Shown here: in pieces, positions 15,519 to 23,515 of the stretch | Layout: each line of letters begins with the position of its first letter | Numbering within the stretch: the stretch's first letter is position 1 | Source: CAYRJA01 sp964424455 | Lineage (GTDB): Bacteria > Bacteroidota > Bacteroidia > Chitinophagales > UBA10324 | Length of the DNA: 32,735 nucleotides | Assembly: GCA_964424455.1 (NCBI GenBank) | Contig: CAYRJA010000025.1 | Coordinates: 1-32,735, forward strand | Reading direction: 5' to 3' | Notes under the pieces: generated by a model | Told to the model about the DNA's origin: nothing | The model's input: the letters and a program-made list of their open reading frames with translations, nothing else | Database searches by the model: none | Program-made: the position numbers and the translations under genes

Positions 15519-17657
15519 TTACTGATATTTCGGTGTAACATTCATGTTATAGAACATAAACGACCAGAAGTCAGTCTGTTCATCTATAATTTTACTTAAA
15601 GGTTTTCCTGCTCCGTGCCCCGCCTGTTTGTCAATACGAATTAAGATAGGCGCTTCACCTTTTTGTGCATATTGCATTCGTGCGGCAAACTTGAACGAGT
15701 GACCAGGCACTACGCGGTCATCATGGTCTGCAGTGGTTACCATAGTTGCAGGATAAGAAGTGCTATCCTTTATATTATGATAGGGAGAATAGCCAAGCAG
15801 ATACTTAAAATATTTTGCACTATCGCTTGATCCATAATCGCTCACCCAACCCCAGCCAACTGTAAATTTCTGAAAGCGCAGCATATCCATTACGCCTACA
15901 CCCGGAAAACAAACACCGAACAAGTCAGGGCGCTGTGTTTCACAAGCGCCGACAAGCAATCCGCCATTACTTCGTCCGTGAATAGCTAATTTTTCTTTTG
16001 TGGTATAATTATTCTTCTGGAGATACTCTGCTGCAGCGATGAAGTCATCAAACACGTTTTGTTTATTCAGCAAGCGACCACCATCGTGCCACTTCTGACC
16101 ATACTCTCCGCCGCCACGAAGATTTGCTACTGCATAAATTCCATCGTTCTCTAATAAAATATAATTCGATATGCTGAAGTAAGGTGTTAAACTAATATCA
16201 AAACCACCGTAGCCATAGAGTAAAGTCGGATGAGAGCCATCTAATCTAATTCCCTTCTTATGAGTGAGAAACATAGGAATCTCAGTACCATCTTTGCTCT
16301 TGTAAAAAACTTGTTCTGTTACAATATCATCTGTGTTCACTTTCAAATCAGATTTCTTAAACACGGATGATTGACCTGAAGCAATATCATATTTGTAAAT
16401 CGTATTAGGCACTACATAAGAAGAAAAATCATAGAATACATAACTGTCATTATGATGTCCGCCAAACCCACCGGCTGTACCCAATCCGGGTAGTTTTATT
16501 TCATGTTCAAGAACACCGTCATAGTTATATTGATAAACTCTTGTAGTAGCATCTTTCAGATAGGCAGAAAAAATTTTATTTCCTGCTGTAGAATAAGAGG
16601 AAGCGCGCTCCGGTTTTTCAGGAATAATTTCTTTCCAATTCTCTTTAGCCGGATTTTTCAGGTCAACTAATATTACATGATAATTATCTGCGTCTTCGTT
16701 TGTAGATACCAGTAGTTTATCATCTATATTATCGAGTACTTCATAATTGTTTTTGAATCCTTTAAAGAGAAGATGAAAATCTTTTTCATTCTTTGAAAGA
16801 TCTTTATACCAGATTTCTGCCCCATCAGTGCCTTCGCTGATATTGAGAATAAGAAACCTTTCATCTTCGGTTGTTGAAGCAAAGAAGTAACGAAGCGGAT
16901 GTTGTTTATCTTCATAAATCAGTTTGTCTTTTGACTGCGGTTCTCCAAGTTTATGATAATACACTTTCTGAAATTCGTTCTTAGCTACTAATTCATTTCC
17001 ACCTTTAGGTGAATCATAAGCGCTGTAATAAAATCCATCACCATGCCATGCCGTGCCGCTGAACTTTAACCAATTCAGTGAATCGCCTGTTACTTTGCCA
17101 GTAGTAACATCTCTTACATAAGTTATTTGCCAGTCGGAGCCGGCTTTGTTAACATGATAAGAGCAGTAGCGGTGGTCTTTTGAAAATCCGTCTATGGAAA
17201 TAGTAGCCGTTCCGTCTTTTGATAAAGTGTTGGCATCAAAGAAAACTTCAGGAGCCCCGGCAGAATCTTTCTGAACCATAATCTGCGCCTGATTCTTTAA
17301 TCCATCGTTGTAGTTGAAGAAGATATTATCACCACTTTTAAATGCAGATGAATATTTAGGATAGTTGGCAATTTCAGTCAGGCGGTCTTTTATTTTCTGA
17401 CGGAAAGGAATCTTGTCAAGATAACCGAAAGTAACTTCATTCTCTTGATCCACCCATTGCTTCACATCTGCTGCGGTATCGTTTTCTAACCAGCGATACG
17501 GATCAGCTACTTTTGTTCCAAAATAATCTGTTACAGTATCAACCGTTTTTGTTGCAGGATATTTTACTTCTATAGGAGGAAACTTGGTTTTATTTGAATT
17601 GTTGCAGGCAAAAAGAAATACCACGCAGACTAATAAGGTTTGAAAAATAGCTTTCAT
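15519..17657 (-). CDS. Prolyl oligopeptidase family serine peptidase (S9A), lipoprotein
   Basis: This 712-residue enzyme of the prolyl endopeptidase family cleaves proline-containing peptides. It begins with a lipoprotein signal (MKAIFQTLLVCVVFLFAC, Cys18), so it is probably periplasmic or outer-membrane anchored. The N-terminal part has the family entry motif VADPYRWLEN and continues as a seven-bladed propeller region. The C-terminal alpha/beta hydrolase domain has YGYGGFDISL, NLRGGGEYGQKWH, the nucleophile Ser563 in HGRSNGGLL, the Asp in TTADHDDRVVP and His681 in QAGHGAG. All triad residues are in place and the length is typical (about 700). The ATG at 17657 is clear. It is divergent from hisB and convergent with the small gene at 15055, so it is monocistronic. 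Confidence 0.95.
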   Translation of the reverse strand: MKAIFQTLLVCVVFLFACNNSNKTKFPPIEVKYPATKTVDTVTDYFGTKVADPYRWLENDTAADVKQWVDQENEVTFGYLDKIPFRQKIKDRLTEIANYPKYSSAFKSGDNIFFNYNDGLKNQAQIMVQKDSAGAPEVFFDANTLSKDGTATISIDGFSKDHRYCSYHVNKAGSDWQITYVRDVTTGKVTGDSLNWLKFSGTAWHGDGFYYSAYDSPKGGNELVAKNEFQKVYYHKLGEPQSKDKLIYEDKQHPLRYFFASTTEDERFLILNISEGTDGAEIWYKDLSKNEKDFHLLFKGFKNNYEVLDNIDDKLLVSTNEDADNYHVILVDLKNPAKENWKEIIPEKPERASSYSTAGNKIFSAYLKDATTRVYQYNYDGVLEHEIKLPGLGTAGGFGGHHNDSYVFYDFSSYVVPNTIYKYDIASGQSSVFKKSDLKVNTDDIVTEQVFYKSKDGTEIPMFLTHKKGIRLDGSHPTLLYGYGGFDISLTPYFSISNYILLENDGIYAVANLRGGGEYGQKWHDGGRLLNKQNVFDDFIAAAEYLQKNNYTTKEKLAIHGRSNGGLLVGACETQRPDLFGVCFPGVGVMDMLRFQKFTVGWGWVSDYGSSDSAKYFKYLLGYSPYHNIKDSTSYPATMVTTADHDDRVVPGHSFKFAARMQYAQKGEAPILIRIDKQAGHGAGKPLSKIIDEQTDFWSFMFYNMNVTPKYQ

Positions 17658-17731
17658 AGGATGTTTTTGAGAAGATAAAAGTAACAGTTATGGGGAATTG
17701 TATAGGAACTCTTTTTCAATCAAACATTCCC

Positions 17732-17739
17732 TACTTTCG
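17732..17739 (+). promoter_or_regulatory. Possible -7 promoter element (TACTTTCG) for hisB
   Basis: TACTTTCG differs from TAnnTTTG at one position and ends 9 bases before the hisB ATG at 17749, which would make a nearly leaderless transcript. No clear TTG at -33 was found. No T-box, attenuator or histidine leader peptide is visible. Confidence 0.35.
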
Positions 17740-17748
17740 CCTTGTAAG

Positions 17749-18876
17749 ATGAAAAAGATTTTATTTATAGACCGTGATGGAACGCTCATTACTGAGCCGG
17801 CTGACGAACAGATAGATTCGTTTGATAAACTCGTGTTCTATCCAGAAGTTTTTTACTATTTAGGAAAAATCAGTCGTGAAACAGATTACGAACTTGTAAT
17901 GGTCAGTAATCAGGATGGGTTGGGAACAGAAAAATATCCTGAAAAGAAATTTGAAACTATTCAGCGCTTTGTGATACAGACTTTCGCAGGAGAAGGTATT
18001 AATTTCAAAGCGGTTCATATTGACAATAGTTTTCCGCATGAGAACAAGCCCACGCGCAAACCCGGGACCGGAATGTTGAAGGAGTATCTGAACGACAATT
18101 ATGATATCAGTAATTCATTTGTTATCGGCGACCGGATTACAGATGTAAAACTTGCTCAGAATCTGAAGTGCAAATGTATTTGGCTGAATAACCAACACTC
18201 TCTTGGTGCAAGTGAAATTCAGGAAAAAGCAGATGACATGAAGGATGTTATTGCACTTAGCACAGATAAATGGAAAGCAATTTATGACTTCCTGAAAAAG
18301 CCGGAAAGGAAATTTAAACATCACAGAAAGACAAAGGAAACAGATATAGCAATTGAACTGAACCTTGATGGTAAAGGTGAAACTAAGTGTAACACCGGAC
18401 TTGGATTTTTTGACCACATGCTGGATCAGTTGGGAAAACATTCCGGCTGCGATTTATCTGTTACAGTAAGAGGTGATTTACACATTGATGAACATCACAC
18501 CATTGAAGATACTGCGATAACGCTTGGCGAAGTATTCAACGAAGCTTTAGGCAACAAGGAAGGAATCAACCGGTATGGATTTTTTCTTCCTATGGACGAT
18601 GCGAACGCTCTTGTGGGAATAGATTTCTCCGGCAGGGCGTGGTTGGAGTGGGATGTAAAGTTTAATCGTGAAAAAATAGGAGATGTTCCGACTGAAATGT
18701 TCTATCATTTCTTCAAATCGTTCAGCGATGCGGCTAAGTGCAACCTGTCAATAAAAGCTAAGGGAAAGAACGAGCATCATAAAATTGAAGCCATTTTTAA
18801 AGCAGTTGCACGCTCTATCCGTCAGGCAGTAAAGCGGGATGGAGAAGGATTGCCCAGTACAAAAGGCAAACTGTAA
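17749..18876 (+). CDS. hisB: Bifunctional histidinol-phosphatase / imidazoleglycerol-phosphate dehydratase
   Basis: HisB catalyses two steps of histidine synthesis. The N-terminal HAD phosphatase domain (about 1-165) has FIDRDGTL with Asp8 and Asp10, MVSNQDG and FVIGDRITDVKLA. The C-terminal dehydratase domain (about 185-375) has GLGFFDHMLDQLGKHSG, IDEHHTIEDTAI and NEHHKIEAIFKA, whose histidines bind the metals. At 375 residues it is close to E. coli HisB. In the phosphatase domain the zinc loop of E. coli HisB (Cys-x-His ... Cys-x-Cys) reads HIDNSFPHENKPTRKPG here, so the zinc cysteines are missing. From memory this is common in Bacteroidota HisB, not a local defect. The frame is open to 17698, but the ATG at 17749 gives the normal N-terminus. 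No other his gene is adjacent. Confidence 0.96.
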   Translation: MKKILFIDRDGTLITEPADEQIDSFDKLVFYPEVFYYLGKISRETDYELVMVSNQDGLGTEKYPEKKFETIQRFVIQTFAGEGINFKAVHIDNSFPHENKPTRKPGTGMLKEYLNDNYDISNSFVIGDRITDVKLAQNLKCKCIWLNNQHSLGASEIQEKADDMKDVIALSTDKWKAIYDFLKKPERKFKHHRKTKETDIAIELNLDGKGETKCNTGLGFFDHMLDQLGKHSGCDLSVTVRGDLHIDEHHTIEDTAITLGEVFNEALGNKEGINRYGFFLPMDDANALVGIDFSGRAWLEWDVKFNREKIGDVPTEMFYHFFKSFSDAAKCNLSIKAKGKNEHHKIEAIFKAVARSIRQAVKRDGEGLPSTKGKL

Positions 18877-18896
18877 CAGTTGTACATTATTAAGAT

Positions 18897-19976
18897 TTAT
18901 TTTATTCTTTCTAACAAACCACTCACACATCGTGACAGTGATTGTTGCCCCGGCAATTTTATTCCCAAATATTTTTTTGATTGCTCTAAAGCCCTTTCAA
19001 TATTAAATGAACGCTGAGATTCAGAATAAAATATTCTCTTTTCTTTAAAATAATCAGCAAGGTATTCCTGTTCAGTCTGTCCAGGAGTTGGGATTAAGAT
19101 TGCTTTTTTACCCAGCACAGCTAAATCCATAATCGTGCTGTAACCGCTGCGTGCAATAATTATATCTGAAGAACAGACAGCATTATTCAGTTCATCAGTA
19201 TTCATAAATGATGTAACAGATAAATAAGGAGTTATTTCTTTTGTAACAGATTCTTCAGGAGTTCCGCTGATAATTAATGATTTCAATTGCAACTGTTTCA
19301 GTTGTTTAGTTAATAGATTTTCAAAAACAGTTCGCTGTGGTTCAGGACCTGAACAAACAGCAAGTACATCGTATTTCTTTTGAGTATTTTCCTTTGTAAC
19401 ACATCGCGAAAGTATTCCGGCAAATCTGATGTTCTCAGGTAATGATTGAAAGTGTGACAGTTTTCCTGAAAGATTTATTTCACCTTCATTGTCAGGAACC
19501 CAATATTCTGTGTATTTGCCAATAAAATATTTGTTTATTCTGTAAACTATTCCTTCCATCCATTTTAGAGAAGAAGGCATTAGAATCCTAAGTTGATGTG
19601 TTACAAAAACGGAAGGAATCTTATTACTGTACAACCCATATCGGTTATCAGAAATCACTGCGTCAATTTCATACTCGTTGATTATTCTTTTTAATTCACT
19701 GCGTTCACTTCTTATAGTTCTGATAATTTTTGGAAGTTGAATGAACATTGAAACAGGCAATGAAAGATTTTTGTGATAAACAATCCTATAACCCTTCAGT
19801 CGTATAATTCTCAGTTGAGGAAATTCTTGTTTCAGTAAATCAAAAGCACGACCATCGGAAGCAATAATAACTTCAGCGTTTTGCTTTAATAATTCGTTAA
19901 TAACAGGAATGCAGCGTGTAGCATGACCAAGCCCCCAATCCAACGGGGCAACTAATATCTTCTTCTTCCTGTTCAA
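18897..19976 (-). CDS. Glycosyltransferase with GT28 (MurG-like) C-terminal domain
   Basis: This is a 359-residue GT-B fold glycosyltransferase. The N-terminus, KKILVAPLDWGLGHATRCIPVINELL, matches the glycine-rich acceptor-side loop of MurG/UGT-like enzymes. The C-terminal half has YDVLAVCSGPEPQRTVFENLL, and the donor-binding region reads ARSGYSTIMDLAVLGKKAILIPTPGQTEQEYLADYF, typical of Glyco_tran_28_C. It is not MurG itself, being too divergent, so the donor and acceptor are unknown. The start is the TTG at 19976 (NRKKKILVAPL), 5 bp after the smpB stop; no ATG occurs near enough to keep the first strand. It is probably the last gene of a thioesterase-smpB-GT transcript and converges on hisB with a 20-bp gap. 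Confidence 0.82.
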   Translation of the reverse strand: MNRKKKILVAPLDWGLGHATRCIPVINELLKQNAEVIIASDGRAFDLLKQEFPQLRIIRLKGYRIVYHKNLSLPVSMFIQLPKIIRTIRSERSELKRIINEYEIDAVISDNRYGLYSNKIPSVFVTHQLRILMPSSLKWMEGIVYRINKYFIGKYTEYWVPDNEGEINLSGKLSHFQSLPENIRFAGILSRCVTKENTQKKYDVLAVCSGPEPQRTVFENLLTKQLKQLQLKSLIISGTPEESVTKEITPYLSVTSFMNTDELNNAVCSSDIIIARSGYSTIMDLAVLGKKAILIPTPGQTEQEYLADYFKEKRIFYSESQRSFNIERALEQSKKYLGIKLPGQQSLSRCVSGLLERIK

Positions 19977-19981
19977 GATGT

Positions 19982-20446
19982 TTAATGTATCTTCTTCAAC
20001 CGGTCTAAATCCCGCTTTGATTCTTTTTGCTTTATAGCATCGCGCTTATCGTAAACCTTTTTCCCTTTTGCCAGAGCAATCTCCATTTTTGCAAAACCTC
20101 TTTCGTTAAAAAAAACAGAAACGGGAATGATGGTAAAACCACGCTCTTTGGTTTTTGCAAGTAACTTATTCAGCTCCTTTTTATTCAGTAACAGCTTTCT
20201 TTCTCTCAGTGGTTCATGATTATAGTGAGTGCCTCTGCTATATTCAGAAATGTTCAGATTGCGCACATACAAATCTCCTTTATGAAAACTACAATAGGCA
20301 TCACCCATATTTACTTTCCCTTCTCTGACCGATTTGATTTCGGAGCCAAGTAACATGATACCGGCTACAAATTTTTCCAACAACTCATATTCAAAACCAG
20401 CCCGCTTGTTTTTTATAGTAGGAGATTGATTAGCCGACACAGGCAT
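19982..20446 (-). CDS. smpB: SsrA-binding protein (tmRNA cofactor)
   Basis: SmpB binds tmRNA and delivers it to stalled ribosomes for trans-translation. The 154-residue sequence shows the family markers: NKRAGFEYELLEKFVAGIMLLGSEIKSVREGKVNMGDAYC, the conserved RERKLLLNKKEL, and the C-terminal GKKVYDKRDAIKQKESKRDLDRLKK tail that enters the ribosomal A site. Length is normal. The ATG at 20446 sits 1 bp from the upstream stop, so translation is probably coupled to the thioesterase gene. The tmRNA gene is not in this window. Confidence 0.97.
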   Translation of the reverse strand: MPVSANQSPTIKNKRAGFEYELLEKFVAGIMLLGSEIKSVREGKVNMGDAYCSFHKGDLYVRNLNISEYSRGTHYNHEPLRERKLLLNKKELNKLLAKTKERGFTIIPVSVFFNERGFAKMEIALAKGKKVYDKRDAIKQKESKRDLDRLKKIH

Positions 20447-20447
20447 T

Positions 20448-20843
20448 TTAGTTTAGCTGATAAAATTTTTGTTTCAATTTTTCTTTGTTCAGAACCATTT
20501 GTCCTGTTTCACCTGTCGCAATCAACCTGTTTCCTATTCGTGCATTGTAAGTGCAAACAATTTCATTTCTAACTACCGACTTAATTCGGGCAGTAAAAAC
20601 TACTGTCGAGCCAACCGCAGCTGGAGAATGATGAGATACAGTCAACATAGTGCCGATTCCTTCTTCATCCTTCTCCCGCATATCCAATACAAAAAGACGG
20701 CAAGTCCACTCTGCATCGCGTGCAAGCGAATAAGTTGAATAAACGCTATGCAGAGGACCTTCGGCAGGGAAATTAACTGTATCAGATTCCTCCACCCTTT
20801 TAGTGTAAGTCTTTTCATCGCCGACCTTAAAAATATTTTTCAT
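20448..20843 (-). CDS. FlK-like hotdog thioesterase
   Basis: This 131-residue hotdog-fold protein resembles fluoroacetyl-CoA thioesterase FlK and relatives. From recalled FlK, the Thr/Glu/His catalytic set can be traced: Thr in VYSTYSL, Glu in AEWTCRLF (FlK has FEWAC) and His in TVSHHSPAAVGSTV (FlK has DLSHSAATPPG). The second strand set, VVRNEIVCTYNARIGNRLIATGETGQMVLNKEKL, is also family-like. The likely substrate is a small acyl-CoA, not necessarily fluorinated; a housekeeping role in clearing short acyl-CoAs is an inference. It is the first gene of a run with smpB (1 bp apart) and the glycosyltransferase. The ATG at 20843 is clear. Confidence 0.8.
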   Translation of the reverse strand: MKNIFKVGDEKTYTKRVEESDTVNFPAEGPLHSVYSTYSLARDAEWTCRLFVLDMREKDEEGIGTMLTVSHHSPAAVGSTVVFTARIKSVVRNEIVCTYNARIGNRLIATGETGQMVLNKEKLKQKFYQLN

Positions 20844-20876
20844 GTTTATAGAATCATTGCGTTTGCAAATGTAAAG

Positions 20877-22748
20877 TTATTTAACAGCTAAAACCGGAAT
20901 AGACAAACGGTCACGAACTTCATTAATGGTTTCTCCAAATATCAAATCCTTAATTCTTCTGTGCCCATGTCCGCCCATAACCAACAGGTCTGCATTGAAT
21001 TCGTTGGTGAGTCGTGCAATATTTTTTGAGCGTCTGCCCATTCCTAATTTAATTTCAACAGTATATCCCTGACGACTAAGGAAAGAAGCATATTCCTTCA
21101 ACCGGTCATCATCTTCTTTAGATTCTTTATCAGAAACTTTTTCGCCGAATAATAAAGCTGCCGGAGATTCGAGAATATGAATCAGACAATAGGTAGAATC
21201 TTTTTTTCCAAGAGAAATTGCCTGAGAGATAGTAGCAGAATCCTTCTCTGAAAAATCAACAGCTATGGCAATACGTTTGAATTGATTTATTTCTGAAATA
21301 ACAACTTCCCCTTCAATATGTAAACCTCTTGTAGTAAAATCTTTTTTATGGAAGAAAGGATGAAATGTAATATAAAGCAAGAGAATACCTATTAGCACTG
21401 TTACAGGAATTATTGTAAGGTAAATCCATGTGGCATCTTCTGTTCTGGCAAGCAGCGAAAATATCTCTTCCACTACTAATTTTACATTCAGTGCAACAAT
21501 TATCAGAGCAGCAAGCCAGGAGAAGAATTTCACCGTATTGCTGATAGTATATTGTCCCATTTTTTTTTTGTCGCTTACGAAATGTATTAGAGGAATAACT
21601 GCAAAACCCAATTGCATACTTAGTATAACCTGTGATAATATCAACAGTTCCCCGGTAGATTCAGTGCCATATATCCAAATGACCAGGAATGCAGGAATGA
21701 CAGCAACCAATCGTGTCATTAGTCGCCTTAACCACGGATTAATGCGCAGATGCAGATACCCTTCCATTACAATTTGTCCGGCGAGTGTTCCGGTTATGGT
21801 TGAACTTTGTCCCGATGCAATCAGTGCAATAGCAAAAAGAACAGGAGCAAGTTTTGTTCCGAGTAATGGCTCGAGCAGTTTATGAGCATCCATAATATCT
21901 GCTATCTCAAAATATCCGTTACGAAAAAATGTAGCAGCAGCCAGAATCAAGATTCCTGCATTTACAAAAAAAGCAAGATTGAGCGCAATGGCAGAATCAA
22001 TAAAATTGTAACGAATGGCTTTCCACAAACCTTTCTCACTCCTGTCAAACTTTCTGGTTTGAACTAATGCAGAGTGAAGATAAAGATTATGAGGCATCAC
22101 GGTAGCTCCGATAATTCCGATGGTGATATACAATGCTGTTTCATTCGGAATGTTTGGTATCAATCCTTTTGCAACCTCTGTTATTTCCGGTTTTGCCAAA
22201 AATATTTCTATAAGAAAACTCATCCCGATAATAAATACCATCGAAACAATGAATGCCTCCATCCTACGAATACCAAAATTGAAAAACACAAGGAGCAGCA
22301 GGCAATCAAGCACAGCAATTCCAACGCCCCATAACAAAGGAATGTCAAACAAGAGATACAGTCCGATAGCTAACCCTAATACTTCAGCAAGGTCGCAGGC
22401 AGCTATCGCTATCTCTGCCAGCACATACAATGGAATATTAATAAAGGCGGGATAAGTTTCTTTCGATGCCTGAGCCAAGTCCCGCCCACGTACAATTCCA
22501 AGACGAGTGCAATGGCTTTGTAACAGTATTGCCATCAGGTTAGCCATCAGTAGTACCCAGATGAGTTTGTACCCGAAAGCGCTTCCACCGGCAAGGTCTG
22601 TTGCCCAATTACCGGGATCCATATAGCCAACACTCACTAAGTAGGCAGGACCTATGAAAGCAATAAATGACTTCCACAACCCCTTCTTGTTGGTGGTGTC
22701 CACCGATGCATGAATCTCTTCAAGTGATTTATTCGAGTGTGGTTTCAT
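20877..22748 (-). CDS. mntH: Nramp-family divalent metal transporter fused to a universal stress protein domain
   Basis: This 623-residue inner-membrane protein couples proton flow to Mn2+/Fe2+ uptake. Residues 30-460 are the Nramp domain with about 11 membrane segments. The metal-binding DPGN motif starts at Asp44 in TM1, and MPHNLYLHSALVQTR (Met218-His220) lies in TM6. A linker leads to a UspA domain at about 490-623 (FKRIAIAVDFSEKD ... NADLLVMGGHGHRRIKDLIFGETINEV ... IPVLAVK), whose GxxGHxx...G pattern fits an ATP-binding Usp. A typical MntH ends near residue 420, so the Usp part is a genuine fusion within one open frame. Start and stop overlap the regulator gene upstream by 4 bp (ATGA), implying translational coupling and control by that repressor. 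Mn versus Fe preference is inferred from the MntR-like partner. Confidence 0.94.
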   Translation of the reverse strand: MKPHSNKSLEEIHASVDTTNKKGLWKSFIAFIGPAYLVSVGYMDPGNWATDLAGGSAFGYKLIWVLLMANLMAILLQSHCTRLGIVRGRDLAQASKETYPAFINIPLYVLAEIAIAACDLAEVLGLAIGLYLLFDIPLLWGVGIAVLDCLLLLVFFNFGIRRMEAFIVSMVFIIGMSFLIEIFLAKPEITEVAKGLIPNIPNETALYITIGIIGATVMPHNLYLHSALVQTRKFDRSEKGLWKAIRYNFIDSAIALNLAFFVNAGILILAAATFFRNGYFEIADIMDAHKLLEPLLGTKLAPVLFAIALIASGQSSTITGTLAGQIVMEGYLHLRINPWLRRLMTRLVAVIPAFLVIWIYGTESTGELLILSQVILSMQLGFAVIPLIHFVSDKKKMGQYTISNTVKFFSWLAALIIVALNVKLVVEEIFSLLARTEDATWIYLTIIPVTVLIGILLLYITFHPFFHKKDFTTRGLHIEGEVVISEINQFKRIAIAVDFSEKDSATISQAISLGKKDSTYCLIHILESPAALLFGEKVSDKESKEDDDRLKEYASFLSRQGYTVEIKLGMGRRSKNIARLTNEFNADLLVMGGHGHRRIKDLIFGETINEVRDRLSIPVLAVK

Positions 22749-23395
22749 ATAGTCATGAAGATGTTTTTTGCTATATCAGAGCTGACCTGCACCTTTTCTT
22801 TCCGGTTAAGTAACAGACTCATACTTTTGTCATAGTCATATTTATCTAACACCTTTATAGAAGTGCCGACTCCGATTTTCAGTTGATTCAACCGTTGAAG
22901 AAATGATGGTTGATCAAGCACTGTAGCAACCTTACCCTTTTCATGAGGATTCATTTCAGACAAAGGCATCACTTCCTGCTGAACAAATTCCCCCTCAGAA
23001 CTTGGAATCGGGTCGCCGTGCGGATCAAATTTTGGATAGCCGAGAAATTCATCCAACCGCTCTACTAACTGCTCAGAGCGAATGTGTTCCAGTTCTTCTG
23101 CCACTTCATGAATTTCATCCCAGTTAAACTTTAGTTTTTCTACAAGAAAATATTCCCACAGACGGTGCTTGCGAATGATGGCTATTGCCTTTTCCTTTCC
23201 GCTTGTTGTAAGCACAACACCATTATATTTTTTGTAATGAATCAATTTTTTAGAAGTCAGTCGCTTCAGCATATCTGTAACAGATGCTGCTTTGGTGTTC
23301 ATTGCCGCGGCAATCTCATTGGTGGTTACATTACTGTCTTCACCGGTGAGTTTATAAATAGCTTTTAGATAATTCTCTTCTGTTCGTGAGAGCAT
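22745..23395 (-). CDS. mntR: DtxR/MntR-family metal-dependent transcriptional repressor
   Basis: This 216-residue regulator has a winged-helix N-terminus (MLSRTEENYLKAIYKLTGED ... TNEIAAAMNTKAASVTDMLKRLTSKKLIHY). A dimerisation/metal-binding domain follows with HRLWEYFLVEKLKFNWDEIHEVAEELEHIRSEQLVERLDEFLGYPKFDPHGDPIP, holding the Glu/His ligands. The C-terminal FeoA/SH3-like domain runs from about residue 145 (IGVGTSIKVLDKYDY). That three-domain length is closer to DtxR/IdeR than to the 140-residue Bacillus MntR. Bound metal should drive binding to the palindrome at 23426-23445, next to its own promoter, repressing itself and the transporter downstream. The naming as mntR rests on the mntH partner; an iron-sensing IdeR role is the alternative. 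Confidence 0.9.
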   Translation of the reverse strand: MLSRTEENYLKAIYKLTGEDSNVTTNEIAAAMNTKAASVTDMLKRLTSKKLIHYKKYNGVVLTTSGKEKAIAIIRKHRLWEYFLVEKLKFNWDEIHEVAEELEHIRSEQLVERLDEFLGYPKFDPHGDPIPSSEGEFVQQEVMPLSEMNPHEKGKVATVLDQPSFLQRLNQLKIGVGTSIKVLDKYDYDKSMSLLLNRKEKVQVSSDIAKNIFMTI

Positions 23396-23411
23396 AAATA
23401 ATTATTTTCAG

Positions 23412-23419
23412 CAAATATA
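23412..23419 (-). promoter_or_regulatory. -7 promoter element (TATATTTG) of the mntR-mntH operon
   Basis: The minus strand reads TATATTTG, a full TAnnTTTG match, ending 16 bases before the mntR ATG at 23395. The operator palindrome begins 7 bases further upstream, over the place where the -33 region should be. Confidence 0.62.
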
Positions 23420-23425
23420 ATTTTA

Positions 23426-23445
23426 TTTTTAGACTAATCTAAAAA
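23426..23445. promoter_or_regulatory. DtxR/MntR-type operator palindrome
   Basis: TTTTTAGACTAATCTAAAAA: two perfect 8-base arms (TTTTTAGA / TCTAAAAA) around CTAA. This closely resembles the TTTAG-rich palindromes bound by DtxR, IdeR and MntR proteins. It lies immediately upstream of the -7 box of the operon that encodes such a repressor, so autorepression by blocking RNA polymerase is the natural reading. Confidence 0.8.
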
Positions 23446-23515
23446 TGTTTTTATGACATATTATATCTAAGTAGAAGTAAGGAATACTTACCTCCACCAA
23501 ATAAATCCACAAAGT

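Noticed and set aside
23477..23491. GTAAG-GAATA-CTTAC palindrome as a second operator or terminator
   Set aside because: Arms are only 5 bp, there is no T-run, and it is unrelated to the MntR palindrome.
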